Source of the DNA: JACQNR01 sp049515175
GTDB taxonomy: Bacteria > Acidobacteriota > Terriglobia > UBA7540
Direction: 5' to 3'
Assembly (NCBI GenBank): GCA_049515175.1
Contig: JBEKUI010000080.1
Span: 1-16,259, forward strand
Length of the DNA: 16,259 nt
Shown: positions 6,609 through 14,058 of the stretch, piece after piece
How positions within the stretch are numbered: position 1 is the stretch's first letter
How the letters are laid out: every line of letters begins with the position of its first letter
Translations under genes and position numbers: made by a program
Notes under the pieces: generated by a model
The model's input: the letters and a program-made list of their open reading frames with translations, nothing else
What the model was told of the DNA's origin: nothing
Databases searched by the model: none

Positions 6609-7919
6609 CTACTTGATTGTGACCTGCCGGACTTGGGGGATCATCCGGTGGATCACCACGATGGCCAGCGGATGCATGACGCCGGCAATAATGAACAGCG
6701 GAACATACGTGTGGAAGAACTGCAGCGTATAGCCCGCCACCGGGGCGATGATCATTCCCCCCACGGCCCCCGCCGCGCCGCCTAAACCGACCACCGAGCC
6801 CACATCCTTTTTCGGGAACATATCGGACGCCAGAGTGAAAATGTTCGCCGACCAACCCTGGTGGGCAGAAGTGGCAACGGAAATCAGCGCCAGGGCCATC
6901 CACGCTTTGGGAGCGAACACGGCGGCGATTCCGGCGGGCATGCAGCAGGCGCAGATCAGCATGGCCGTCTTGCGCGCCCGGCTGAGCGGCCAGCCGCGCT
7001 TCATAAAGTAGCCGGAGAGATAACCGCCCGCCACGCTGCCCACGTCGGCGGCGAGGAAGGGAATCCAGGCGAAGTAGCCAATCTCCTGCAGGCTGAAGCC
7101 GCGCGCCTGCTTGAGGTAAGAGGGAAGCCAGAAGATGAAGAACCACCAGATGGGGTCGGTCATGAACTTGCCGAGAATGAATCCCCACGCTTCGCGATAA
7201 GAGAGAATCTTCCGCCAGGGGATTTTCACTTCGTCCGCGCCCGTGGGAGCCGCTTCGCCGCTCTGGATGTAGGCGAGTTCGCGCGCCGTGAGCCAGGGGT
7301 GGCGGGCCGGGCGACGATAGATCAGCAGCCAGAGCCCCAGCCAAATGAAACCCATGGCGCCTGTAGCGAGGAATGCTTCCTGCCAGCCATAAGTGAGGGT
7401 CAACCAGACAACCAAGGGTGGGGCGACGACCGCGCCGATGTTGGTGCCGGCGTTGAAAAGGCCCGTCGCCAAGGCGCGCTCGCGGGCAGGGAACCACTCC
7501 GCAATCGTCTTGATGGCGGCGGGGAAGTTGCCCGCCTCGCCCGCGCCCAGGAAGAAACGCGCAATCCCAAATTGCAGCGCGTTGCGCGCCAGCGCATGGG
7601 CCATCGCTGCCAGCGACCACCACACCATGGCGAGGGTGTATCCGAGCCGTGTGCCCAGCCGGTCGATGGCGTGGCCGGAGACCGTCATCATGATGGCGTA
7701 GGCCATCTGGAAGGCGAACACGATCCACCCGTAATCGCTCTCCGACCAGTGCTGGGTCTCCTGGAGGTGAGGCTTTAGGACGGCCACCGTCTGGCGGTCG
7801 ATGTAGTTGATGGTGCAGGCGATGAAGAGCAGGGCGCAAATCCACCATCGCAGATGAGGGATCTGGTGTCTACTCGCTACGGCCGGCGGGCTGCTCGTGG
7901 CTGTTGTTGAATCACTCAT
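6609..7919 (-). CDS. ExuT-like MFS sugar-acid transporter (ACS family)
   Basis: Inner-membrane symporter of the anion:cation symporter group (436 aa, about 12 transmembrane helices). Hallmarks of hexuronate/galactonate carriers are visible: NYIDRQTVAVLKP in helix 1, the HAIDRLGTRLG loop, GAGEAGNFPAAIKTIAEWFP in helix 4 and GLFNAGTNIGAVVAPPLVVW in helix 5, with the IWWFFIFWLPSYLKQ block opening the second half. Likely substrates are glucuronate, galacturonate or related acids. It lies 26 bases after iolB on the same strand and is almost certainly cotranscribed, which suggests a uronate-like substrate. The 26-base gap contains three spaced GTCAC copies (plus strand). The ATG has no strong ribosome site, with AAAAGGG abutting it, so coupling to iolB translation is plausible. 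Confidence 0.87.
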   Translation of the reverse strand: MSDSTTATSSPPAVASRHQIPHLRWWICALLFIACTINYIDRQTVAVLKPHLQETQHWSESDYGWIVFAFQMAYAIMMTVSGHAIDRLGTRLGYTLAMVWWSLAAMAHALARNALQFGIARFFLGAGEAGNFPAAIKTIAEWFPARERALATGLFNAGTNIGAVVAPPLVVWLTLTYGWQEAFLATGAMGFIWLGLWLLIYRRPARHPWLTARELAYIQSGEAAPTGADEVKIPWRKILSYREAWGFILGKFMTDPIWWFFIFWLPSYLKQARGFSLQEIGYFAWIPFLAADVGSVAGGYLSGYFMKRGWPLSRARKTAMLICACCMPAGIAAVFAPKAWMALALISVATSAHQGWSANIFTLASDMFPKKDVGSVVGLGGAAGAVGGMIIAPVAGYTLQFFHTYVPLFIIAGVMHPLAIVVIHRMIPQVRQVTIK

Positions 7920-7945
7920 CCCTTTTGCTCGTCACCCGTCACTTG

Positions 7946-8761
7946 TCACTGCTTTTTCACCCAGGCATGGCGGGGGTCGTCGGCCCAGGCGCCGTAGCGG
8001 CGTTCCTCGCCCGCCAACACCCAGGTGTAATGCAACTGATAGCCGGGGGCGGCGACCACGGGATGATAGCCTTTGGGCAACAGAACCGTGTCACCGTCTT
8101 CGACCACGAAGACCGTGGAAAAGCCTTCGGGATCCGCCGCGTCGGTGTAAGTCCAGATGAAGCCGTAGCCCTGGGCGGGCTTGAGGCGGAAGAAATAGAC
8201 CTCCTCCAGGACCGCCTCGTTAGGTGGGTTCGCGCGGTCGTGCTTGTGGGGTGGATAGCTCGACCAGTTGCCGGGCGGGTTGAGCGTCTCGCCGGCGAGG
8301 AGGCGCTCGGCGGGGATTCGTTCGTCGAGGCCGGAGTAGATGGTGCGCTGCCAGTTGTCGCGCCCGACTTGCTTGGTCACGACATCGGCGCCGGCCACCA
8401 ACCGGGCCGGCAGACCGGTTTGCGCGGGAGCTGAAAAGAGACCTGCGTCGAATCGCTCGGAAACGCTTTGGATTTCGTACTTCGCCTGCGGTGGCAGATA
8501 GATCATCACCGGCGGGCCGGAGAATACGTCATCGCGTCCTCCGGCAGACTCGTAGCTCTGCCGCTTGCCGTCAGTAGTCTCGACCGTTACCGAGGCACGG
8601 CCGCCGAAGATGTCGAGGACGTATTCGCGCGGTCCGGTCGTGCCGGAGTGCTTCTCGCCGCGCGCGAGTTGCAGGCGCGCGAAATCCAGAAAACGCAGCG
8701 TTCCGGGTGCGACGATCTGCTGGAATGTGCCCCCCGGCGCCGACTTGATGTGTCGGTTCAT
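7946..8761 (-). CDS. iolB: 5-deoxy-glucuronate isomerase (IolB family)
   Basis: Cupin-fold isomerase converting 5-deoxy-D-glucuronate to 2-deoxy-5-keto-D-gluconate in myo-inositol breakdown. The IolB signature is strong: ETLNPPGNWSSYPPHKHD, EEVYFFRL, and VVEDGDTVLLPKGYHPV with the DDPRHAWV tail. Counting from the upstream GTG, probable metal ligands are H174, H176, E188 or E189, and H235. I chose ATG at 8761 (271 aa) because GAGGTG sits just upstream; an in-frame GTG at 8767 is the alternative. No other iol gene is present, so it may serve a different deoxyuronate or uronate route, with the downstream ExuT-like carrier as partner. A consensus -10 lies upstream. KduI is the closest alternative, but the NWSSYPPHKHD block favours IolB. 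Confidence 0.88.
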   Translation of the reverse strand: MNRHIKSAPGGTFQQIVAPGTLRFLDFARLQLARGEKHSGTTGPREYVLDIFGGRASVTVETTDGKRQSYESAGGRDDVFSGPPVMIYLPPQAKYEIQSVSERFDAGLFSAPAQTGLPARLVAGADVVTKQVGRDNWQRTIYSGLDERIPAERLLAGETLNPPGNWSSYPPHKHDRANPPNEAVLEEVYFFRLKPAQGYGFIWTYTDAADPEGFSTVFVVEDGDTVLLPKGYHPVVAAPGYQLHYTWVLAGEERRYGAWADDPRHAWVKKQ

Positions 8762-8790
8762 GTCCACCTCACTCTGAAAAACAGCGCCTG

Positions 8791-8796
8791 ATTATA
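8791..8796 (-). promoter_or_regulatory. Consensus -10 box for the iolB-exuT unit
   Basis: A perfect TATAAT on the minus strand lies about 30 bases before the iolB start, in the 67-base gap after the glycosyltransferase gene. Initiation near 8785 would give a leader of about 24 bases. No recognisable -35 is present 16-18 bases upstream, so an activator may be needed. Confidence 0.5.
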
Positions 8797-8834
8797 TGAC
8801 AGATTGGGTCGGGGCAGAGGATAAGGTGGGATGC

Positions 8835-10877
8835 TTAGAGCTGGCTCAATTGTACTTCCAGGAAGCGAACCCAGAACAATTGGAATTCTGGGAAGACCGT
8901 GCGGGCGAGGTTGAGCGCGGTCTGGTACTCCTGCCGGGCTTCGTCTTTCCGACCCGCCCGCGCCAGCAGGAAGCCGAGCGCGTAATGCGCGCCGACCAGA
9001 CGCGGCGCCTCCTCGGTGAGAGCACGCGCCTCCTGCATCGCAGGATCGAACTGGCGAGTGGCGATCAACTCCCAGACCCGGTTGACCCGGCTGAGACGCG
9101 AGGCCTCGGTCAGGTCGAATCTTCCGCGGTAAACGAGAATCGACCCGCCGATGGAGTCGTCCGGGGGGATTTGCAGGAACTGCCGGTACGGGTTCAATTC
9201 GCCCGGCCCCGTGTAAACGCCGGCCATTTGAGTGGCACTAACCAAGACTGTTCCCTCGACGGTCGGAGGAATCAAATCTACTTTCCGGCCCCACCAGCCG
9301 TCGTAGACGTCGGGGAGGTGTTTGCACGGAATACGATAGTAGCCGGGATCGGCGCTCCCGAAATAGGCCAGCCAACAGTTATTGATCCGATGCCTGTCCA
9401 AGTACTGCTTGGCCTGGATCAATCCCTGCCCCCAATCGGTATTGGTGTCGCTCAGGACCCGATAAGTTCGCGACGGACCGCCGAAGGCTTCGTTCGAGTA
9501 GGCCAGATAATCCGGAAAGGCCCGCAAGGACGACGCGACGTGGAGGACGGCGAGTCCGGCTACGAGGTAGGCCCAGCGCGGCCGAGCTTTGGCCAGGCGC
9601 CAGGTCACCGCTGAGGCAAGTATGATAAGAAACGGGATGACGGGGAGAATATGGCGCACTCCGACGTTAAGGCCCCACTTCAAGCCCACAGCGAAGAAGA
9701 TGGCGGCGGGTAAGGTAACAAACAGCAATTCGCGGCGAACCTCCACGCGGCGAGCCGCCAGCGCCCCCAGCGCCAGAGCGATCAGTCCAAGAAACCCCAA
9801 CGTGAATTTGATCAGAAGTGTAGCGGGGAAGTAGAACCAGTGGCCTTCTGCGTAGAGCTTGCCAAACAAGAACGACGGCCAAGGATCGCTACCCACCATC
9901 AGCACGTCGGCGAATCCGTAGAGATAGGCCTCCGGCAGGACTTTCCACCGCTCCAACGCGAGGAGGATTCGGATCTGGGTGGTATTCGGCAGGCCGGTAT
10001 CGACTCCGGGGCGGACGTATTCGGCCAGGGGCGGGGTCATCGCCAGATTGCCGGGCCTTGCCCGAAATCGAAACGCATAAACCGACCAGAGGGTCAGAAG
10101 CGCGATGAGAAAGATGGCGGCGAGGCCGCCTACCAGCCGGGACCAGCTCCTCAAATGCGTCGCCGTAGCTTCCTGGGTGGCGGCACTTGCCGTCGCGCGC
10201 CGACGTTTGGCGAATAGGAATTCGACCAAGGCCAATGCGGTAAGGGTGGGTACGACGAGCACTCCGGAGAACTTGGCGGCCAGTGCCAGCCCCGCCGTCA
10301 TTCCGGTCGCGGCCAGCCGCCAGGCGGTGGGGCGCTCAAGGTAGCGATGGAAAGCATAGACTGCCGCCAACAGCAAGCAACTTAGCGCGGCGTCGGTTGT
10401 GACCAGCGCGCCGTGGGCAAGCAGGTTGGGCTCAAAGACTCCGAGGGTCATGGCCAGTACCGCCGCCCCCAGGCCGAACATTCGGCGTGTCACTGCGAAG
10501 ATCAAAAGAGCAAGAAGGATCGAGAAAAAACTCGCGGCGAGGCGAGCGCGAAGGAGTAGCGCGTCGGCGTCGTTGGAATAAAGAAATTTACGCGCGGCCA
10601 CAAACCCCTCCACTTTGGAGGTACCTTGAGGAATCTGCGGGAGCTTGGGATGCTCCCAGAGCAGCGTGACGCCGGTCAGCAACTTGACCAGCGGGGGATG
10701 CTCGGAATTGATTCCGAAATCGCCCGCTTGCCAGTAGCGATAGCCCGCCAGAAGATGGTAGGCCTCGTCCCAAGTTTGCGACTTCTCGCGGACCGACAGG
10801 ACCAATTCCGCTGCCATGATTCCCGCGAGAATTCCGACGACCACCGCGGGGAGTACGTTTTGTCGGTTTAACAGCAT
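8835..10877 (-). CDS. GT39-like membrane glycosyltransferase with C-terminal TPR segment
   Basis: Integral membrane GT-C-fold protein (680 aa), of the kind that transfers sugars or mannose-like units from polyprenyl-phosphate donors on the outer face of the inner membrane. The N-terminal helix is followed by the periplasmic catalytic loop with D37-E38 (TWDEAYHLLAGYRYW) and FGINSEHPPLVK, the pattern of PMT/ArnT-type enzymes. Eight or more further hydrophobic helices run to about residue 440. Residues about 445-590 form a soluble domain (SDTNTDWGQGLIQAKQYLD). Residues about 600-670 look like one or two TPR units (ALGFLLARAGRKDEARQEYQ). Acceptor and donor cannot be read from sequence. The ribosome site is weak. 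It faces the XRE regulator across a 176-base divergent region containing a TTGACA (10918-10913) without a clear -10. Confidence 0.78.
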   Translation of the reverse strand: MLLNRQNVLPAVVVGILAGIMAAELVLSVREKSQTWDEAYHLLAGYRYWQAGDFGINSEHPPLVKLLTGVTLLWEHPKLPQIPQGTSKVEGFVAARKFLYSNDADALLLRARLAASFFSILLALLIFAVTRRMFGLGAAVLAMTLGVFEPNLLAHGALVTTDAALSCLLLAAVYAFHRYLERPTAWRLAATGMTAGLALAAKFSGVLVVPTLTALALVEFLFAKRRRATASAATQEATATHLRSWSRLVGGLAAIFLIALLTLWSVYAFRFRARPGNLAMTPPLAEYVRPGVDTGLPNTTQIRILLALERWKVLPEAYLYGFADVLMVGSDPWPSFLFGKLYAEGHWFYFPATLLIKFTLGFLGLIALALGALAARRVEVRRELLFVTLPAAIFFAVGLKWGLNVGVRHILPVIPFLIILASAVTWRLAKARPRWAYLVAGLAVLHVASSLRAFPDYLAYSNEAFGGPSRTYRVLSDTNTDWGQGLIQAKQYLDRHRINNCWLAYFGSADPGYYRIPCKHLPDVYDGWWGRKVDLIPPTVEGTVLVSATQMAGVYTGPGELNPYRQFLQIPPDDSIGGSILVYRGRFDLTEASRLSRVNRVWELIATRQFDPAMQEARALTEEAPRLVGAHYALGFLLARAGRKDEARQEYQTALNLARTVFPEFQLFWVRFLEVQLSQL

Positions 10878-11038
10878 TGATTTTAGCTTTGCTTACTTTC
10901 TTGCGACTCCTATGTCAAACTACCACTGGTTAGTTGGCGACAAAGTGAATTATATTGGGTAGCATCGGCCCTTGGATACTCACCCTCCCGGCTCAATCTA
11001 ACGGGCCGAGCTTCAGGCGGTGAATACAGGCCGGAGAT
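10878..11038. promoter_or_regulatory. Divergent control region between GT39 gene and XRE regulator
   Basis: No gene is present. For the plus direction the best element is TATATT at 10951-10956, with only a poor -35. For the minus direction there is a perfect TTGACA (10918-10913) and a TAAAAT (10885-10880) too far away to pair with it. A 7-bp inverted repeat (TCGGCCC 10965-10971, GGGCCGA 11003-11009) could fold in the XRE leader. All of these are weak individually. Confidence 0.3.
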
Positions 11039-11054
11039 TTCCAGTTTACTGGAA
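11039..11054. promoter_or_regulatory. Perfect palindrome over the XRE gene start; candidate operator
   Basis: TTCCAGT-TT-ACTGGAA is a perfect 7-bp inverted repeat with a two-base centre. Its last base is the A of the ATG at 11054. Symmetric sites of this size suit a dimeric helix-turn-helix regulator, so autoregulation by the adjacent XRE protein is an attractive inference. It might also matter only as an RNA hairpin controlling translation. Confidence 0.5.
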
Positions 11055-11875
11055 TGGGGATCGACGTGGCAGAGTCCTCAAGCTTGACTCCTCCTACCGT
11101 TGCTGGGACGCCTGCCACGCGCGCCGGGCAGAAACTGCGCCAAATCCGCGAGCGCTTGAACCTCACGTTGCGGGCCGTCGAAGAAGCGAGCCTTGAGATC
11201 GCGGACGCCGAAGGTAGTTCGGAATACGTAGTTTCGACCGGGCGTCTGAATCAAATCGAGAACGACGGGTCGCTTCCCAGCATCTATAAGCTTTACAGTC
11301 TGGCAGTGATCTACCGCCTGGGGATCGAAGAGGTTCTCAGCCTTTATGGCATCAATATGGGGAAGATGGAGGGGCACCGCGCCCGGAGTCAGCAGACCCG
11401 GACGCACCGTTTCACGGCAGAGCTCGGCGACCCTGCGCGTCTCATCCGTTTTCCGGTGCGGTTCGATCCAGGCTTCCGACCGGAGGAGACGACCTTCCTT
11501 TCCCGCGTCATTCAGGAATGGGGAGAGATTCCGGTGGGGCTGCTCGCCTCGCTCGACCTGAAGCGGTACCTCTATGGGTACATCGGGCTGGAGGACAGCA
11601 CGATGGCGCCATTGCTTCGGCCCGGCTCGGTGGTACAGATTGACGAGTCCCGCCGCCGCGTCGTGAACGAAGGCTGGAAGTCGGAATTCGATCGCCCCAT
11701 CTATTTTCTCGAGCTCCGTTATAGCTACGAGTGTTGCTGGTGTTTTCAACGGGGCAGAGAGCTGACCTTGCTGCCCCACCCCCTGTCCAACCGCGGTCCG
11801 CGCACTATCCGCGTCCCCGACGACGGCGAAGTCCTAGGGCAGGTCGTGGGTGTTGCCATGCGGATCGCTCAATAA
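11054..11875 (+). CDS. XRE-family regulator with degenerate S24-like C-terminal domain
   Basis: Probable DNA-binding regulator (273 aa). Residues about 24-100 form an XRE-type helix-turn-helix: AGQKLRQIRERLNLTLRAVEEAS, then an insertion (EIADAEGSSEYVV), then STGRLNQIENDGSLPSIYKLYSLAVIYRL. Residues about 172-272 resemble a LexA/S24 beta domain (GYIGLEDSTMAPLLRPGSVVQID through GEVLGQVVGVAMRI). The nucleophile position reads Ser-Thr-Met rather than Asp-Ser-Met, and no clear catalytic lysine is seen, so self-cleavage is unlikely. A CCWC cluster (227-230) lies where the lysine strand would be. The start is uncertain: ATG 11054 lacks a ribosome site and overlaps a palindrome, while GTG 11066 has GGGGA five bases upstream. 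The 3' end overlaps the convergent gene by 42 bases. Targets unknown. Confidence 0.75.
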   Translation: MGIDVAESSSLTPPTVAGTPATRAGQKLRQIRERLNLTLRAVEEASLEIADAEGSSEYVVSTGRLNQIENDGSLPSIYKLYSLAVIYRLGIEEVLSLYGINMGKMEGHRARSQQTRTHRFTAELGDPARLIRFPVRFDPGFRPEETTFLSRVIQEWGEIPVGLLASLDLKRYLYGYIGLEDSTMAPLLRPGSVVQIDESRRRVVNEGWKSEFDRPIYFLELRYSYECCWCFQRGRELTLLPHPLSNRGPRTIRVPDDGEVLGQVVGVAMRIAQ

Positions 11876-12340
11876 ATCCCACAATTCCGTTTCCTTCAGC
11901 ACCTGCAGGATAGTTTCGACATTCTTGTCGAAGAGCTGGCGGGCCAAGGGATCACAGTCCTCGGGGGGCAGGATTTCGTAAGACCGCAGGCGCCGCCAGG
12001 CTTCGACCAGCCGCGCGGGCTCCGTCTTGAGCGAAGTAAAGAAACCGATCAGATCCTGAGTCTGCTCCTGTAAGGAGAGGTTGACGAGCTCTTCGAATGC
12101 CTGGAGGTGGCAGCGGCGCAGCCCCTCGTGCACGGCGTCACTCGAGAAGCGCAACTCCAGCCCGTAGTGGCTGTAGCGGCCTGTATTGTGGTCGCGCCGC
12201 GAGGCCAGATAAATCAGCCGATTGAAATGGCCCGGCAGGACGCTCAGTGTCTGGTCGCGCACATTCTCAATGACTCGATGGACTTCCGCTTCGAAAATGG
12301 AACCGGCGTTTTGCTCGGGAGTGCCGAAGTCGGTCACCAT
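11834..12340 (-). CDS. Unrecognised 168-aa protein, last gene of the polyamine-like cluster
   Basis: I do not recognise this family. It is a soluble, mostly helical, acidic protein without signal peptide or membrane segment. Noticeable stretches are LPGHFNRLIYLASRRDHNTGRYSHYGLE (28 residues, about 35-62, with the core RRDHNTGRYSHYG), EGLRRCHLQAFEELV, and a tail ETILQVLKETELWDLL. The density of conserved-looking aromatic, His, Asp and Arg residues near 40-62 suggests a binding site. GAGGTGG lies eight bases before the ATG. It begins 44 bases after the stop of the deoxyhypusine-synthase-like gene on the same strand, so it is probably cotranscribed. Its last 14 codons overlap the 3' end of the convergent XRE gene. 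Confidence 0.7.
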   Translation of the reverse strand: MVTDFGTPEQNAGSIFEAEVHRVIENVRDQTLSVLPGHFNRLIYLASRRDHNTGRYSHYGLELRFSSDAVHEGLRRCHLQAFEELVNLSLQEQTQDLIGFFTSLKTEPARLVEAWRRLRSYEILPPEDCDPLARQLFDKNVETILQVLKETELWDLLSDPHGNTHDLP

Positions 12341-12384
12341 GGCTGGGCCACCTCAGGGTCCCTATCGATCCGGCCAGCGCAGCG

Positions 12385-13422
12385 CTAGCGGGGAAACTTG
12401 AACTTCAGTTCGCGCCCCATCTCGAACACCGGCTTCTTGCGCTTGCGGATCAGAGCGGCGTTCTCGGAGAGGGCGGTGACCAGAAAGGGCATGGCGATGG
12501 TGGAGTCGCAGTGCACGGTGGCCATGCCGGCGTCGGGGGCGATCTTGCCCCAGCTTTGCGCCTCTTCGAAGGTGCACCCGGAGAGCCCGCCCCAGTGCGC
12601 GGCGTCGGTGATCACCTGGATGGCGTACTTGTGGCCTTCCACCGACTGGCGAATGAAGGTGGCGGTCACTTCGCTCTGCTGCACGAAATTCTTGGGGGTT
12701 CCGCCGCCGAAATAGACTACCCCGCTCGAAGGCGCGTCGCCTGCCAGGTGGGCCGTTTCCAGCACGTCGCCAACCACGTCAAAGGTGAATCGATTCTTGC
12801 CGAGGTGGCGGTTTTCCGCGATCCCGATGCCGATCGAGGAATCGCCGATGGCCGGGCAGTAGAGGGGAATCCCCGCCTTGTAGGCGGCAGTGACGATACC
12901 ATCCTCTTTCGAGCGCTTGGAAAGTTCCTTCCCCAGAAGATTGAGGAATTCACGGGTGGTGTACGGGCGCGACTGATCGAGGGTGGCCGCAAACCGTCCG
13001 ATGAAGGCGTCTTCCTCGCGGAATTCCTCTTCATCGGCAAGCGTGTCGTACATGCGGTCGATGAGATTCTGTTGCAGGCTCACATCGTCGACGTTGGGCG
13101 AGCATTGGAAATGATAGCGGCCCAGCGTTTCGTGAATGTCGTGGAAGAAGTTGGCGCCTGTCGAGACTAGGCAGTCGATCAAACGCTTTTTGATGAGATA
13201 AACGACCAGCCGCCGCATGCCGGCCGGGACCATCGCGCCCGACATGCCCATCATGATCAGGGTGCGGTCACCGAGCATGCGCTTCCACACCTGGTAGGCG
13301 GTGGCGAGGTTCCGACCCTGGAAGGAGATGCCTTGCATCTTCTCGAGCACATCGGAAACTTTCTTGCGTCCGTCGATGACTAGGGGCCGGGTGGGCCGGG
13401 AAAGGATTTCGTGTTTGCGCAT
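12385..13422 (-). CDS. speY: Deoxyhypusine-synthase-family protein (probable homospermidine synthase type)
   Basis: A 345-aa DHS-fold enzyme. Eukaryotic and archaeal DHS moves the aminobutyl group of spermidine to a lysine of eIF5A with NAD; bacteria lack eIF5A, and bacterial homologues are linked to homospermidine formation. Visible motifs are LIMMGMSGAMVPAGMRRLV, STGANFFHDIHE (88-99), LYCPAIGDSSIGIG (187-200), YFGGGTPKNF (237-246) and SWGKI (290-294). K293 matches the catalytic lysine of human DHS (K329, from memory). The human general-base His in KHH corresponds to Asn (KNF), and the spermidine-binding Asp before SG corresponds to Leu280; Glu287 is kept. About seven residues are inserted between these motifs. 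It follows the arginine decarboxylase by 81 bases on the same strand. The ATG is preceded by a G-rich ribosome site (GAGGGGGG). Family sure; substrate inferred. Confidence 0.85.
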   Translation of the reverse strand: MRKHEILSRPTRPLVIDGRKKVSDVLEKMQGISFQGRNLATAYQVWKRMLGDRTLIMMGMSGAMVPAGMRRLVVYLIKKRLIDCLVSTGANFFHDIHETLGRYHFQCSPNVDDVSLQQNLIDRMYDTLADEEEFREEDAFIGRFAATLDQSRPYTTREFLNLLGKELSKRSKEDGIVTAAYKAGIPLYCPAIGDSSIGIGIAENRHLGKNRFTFDVVGDVLETAHLAGDAPSSGVVYFGGGTPKNFVQQSEVTATFIRQSVEGHKYAIQVITDAAHWGGLSGCTFEEAQSWGKIAPDAGMATVHCDSTIAMPFLVTALSENAALIRKRKKPVFEMGRELKFKFPR

Positions 13423-13503
13423 TCTTTGCCCCCCTCAGGGATCGGATTCATCGCAGGGAAAGATCCGGCACGGCGGTGGACTGGGGCGAGCCGAAGGCGG
13501 CCG

Positions 13504-14058
13504 CTACTCCCCAATGCCGAGCAGAATGGCGGCGGAAAGGACTGTCGTCCACAAGCCGCGTTTGTCGCCGATGGCGGACTGGGTGACGTTCATCGTCCGC
13601 ACGATCTTGTTGGAGATGCGATAGATCTCTTTCTTCTCGTCCCAGCTCCGGTCGGGATCGAACTCCAGCCCCAGCGTCGTGGCGAGCATCTCGGCGGCCA
13701 GCTCCTCGGCGTACTCGCCCGCGACCTCTTCCGTCTCGCCGAAGGAGTGATGCTCGGAGAGGTAGCCGAAGCTGTTCCGGTCGGCGGGAATCGCAATCCC
13801 CACCGAAGCAGCGATCAGGCGGTGCGGCTCGCGGGTGGAGTTCTCGCTCATCACGCAGAAGATGACCTGGCCGGGCTTCAACTCCTTGACGCCCTCGGCG
13901 CGCGGCACCAGCTTGCAGCGCGGGGGAAAAATACTCGATACGCGCACCAGGTTGCAGGAAGCAATCCCCGCCGAGCGCAGAGCCAGCTCGAAGCTGGTCA
14001 GCTTTTCGCGGTGCTTGCCGACGCCCTTGGTCAGAAACATCCTTTTCGCAACGAACAT
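13504..14058 (-). CDS. pdaD: Pyruvoyl-dependent arginine decarboxylase
   Basis: Predicted to decarboxylate arginine to agmatine, the first step of one route to putrescine and longer polyamines. The 184-aa proenzyme has the self-cleavage site VRVSSIFPP; cleavage between S41 and S42 would create a small beta subunit and an alpha subunit with an N-terminal pyruvoyl group. Other family features are GIASCNLVRVSSI, the conserved AASVGIAIP strand, the ENST and FGYLSEHH segments, and SFGETEEVAGEYAEELAAEM with the acidic catalytic region. Length matches archaeal PvlArgDC (about 165 aa) plus a short extension. ATG at 14058 has AAGGAAGG 12 bases upstream. It heads a minus-strand cluster with the DHS-like gene and the 168-aa gene, divergent from glnA. 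Confidence 0.9.
   Translation of the reverse strand: MFVAKRMFLTKGVGKHREKLTSFELALRSAGIASCNLVRVSSIFPPRCKLVPRAEGVKELKPGQVIFCVMSENSTREPHRLIAASVGIAIPADRNSFGYLSEHHSFGETEEVAGEYAEELAAEMLATTLGLEFDPDRSWDEKKEIYRISNKIVRTMNVTQSAIGDKRGLWTTVLSAAILLGIGE

Noticed and set aside
6580..7848. 422-codon frame overlapping the ExuT-like gene on the same strand
   Set aside because: The alternative frame is Arg-, Pro- and His-rich without membrane helices, whereas the chosen frame has full transporter motifs.
7920..7945. Three spaced GTCAC copies between iolB and the ExuT-like gene
   Set aside because: Too few and too irregular to call a repeat array or binding site.
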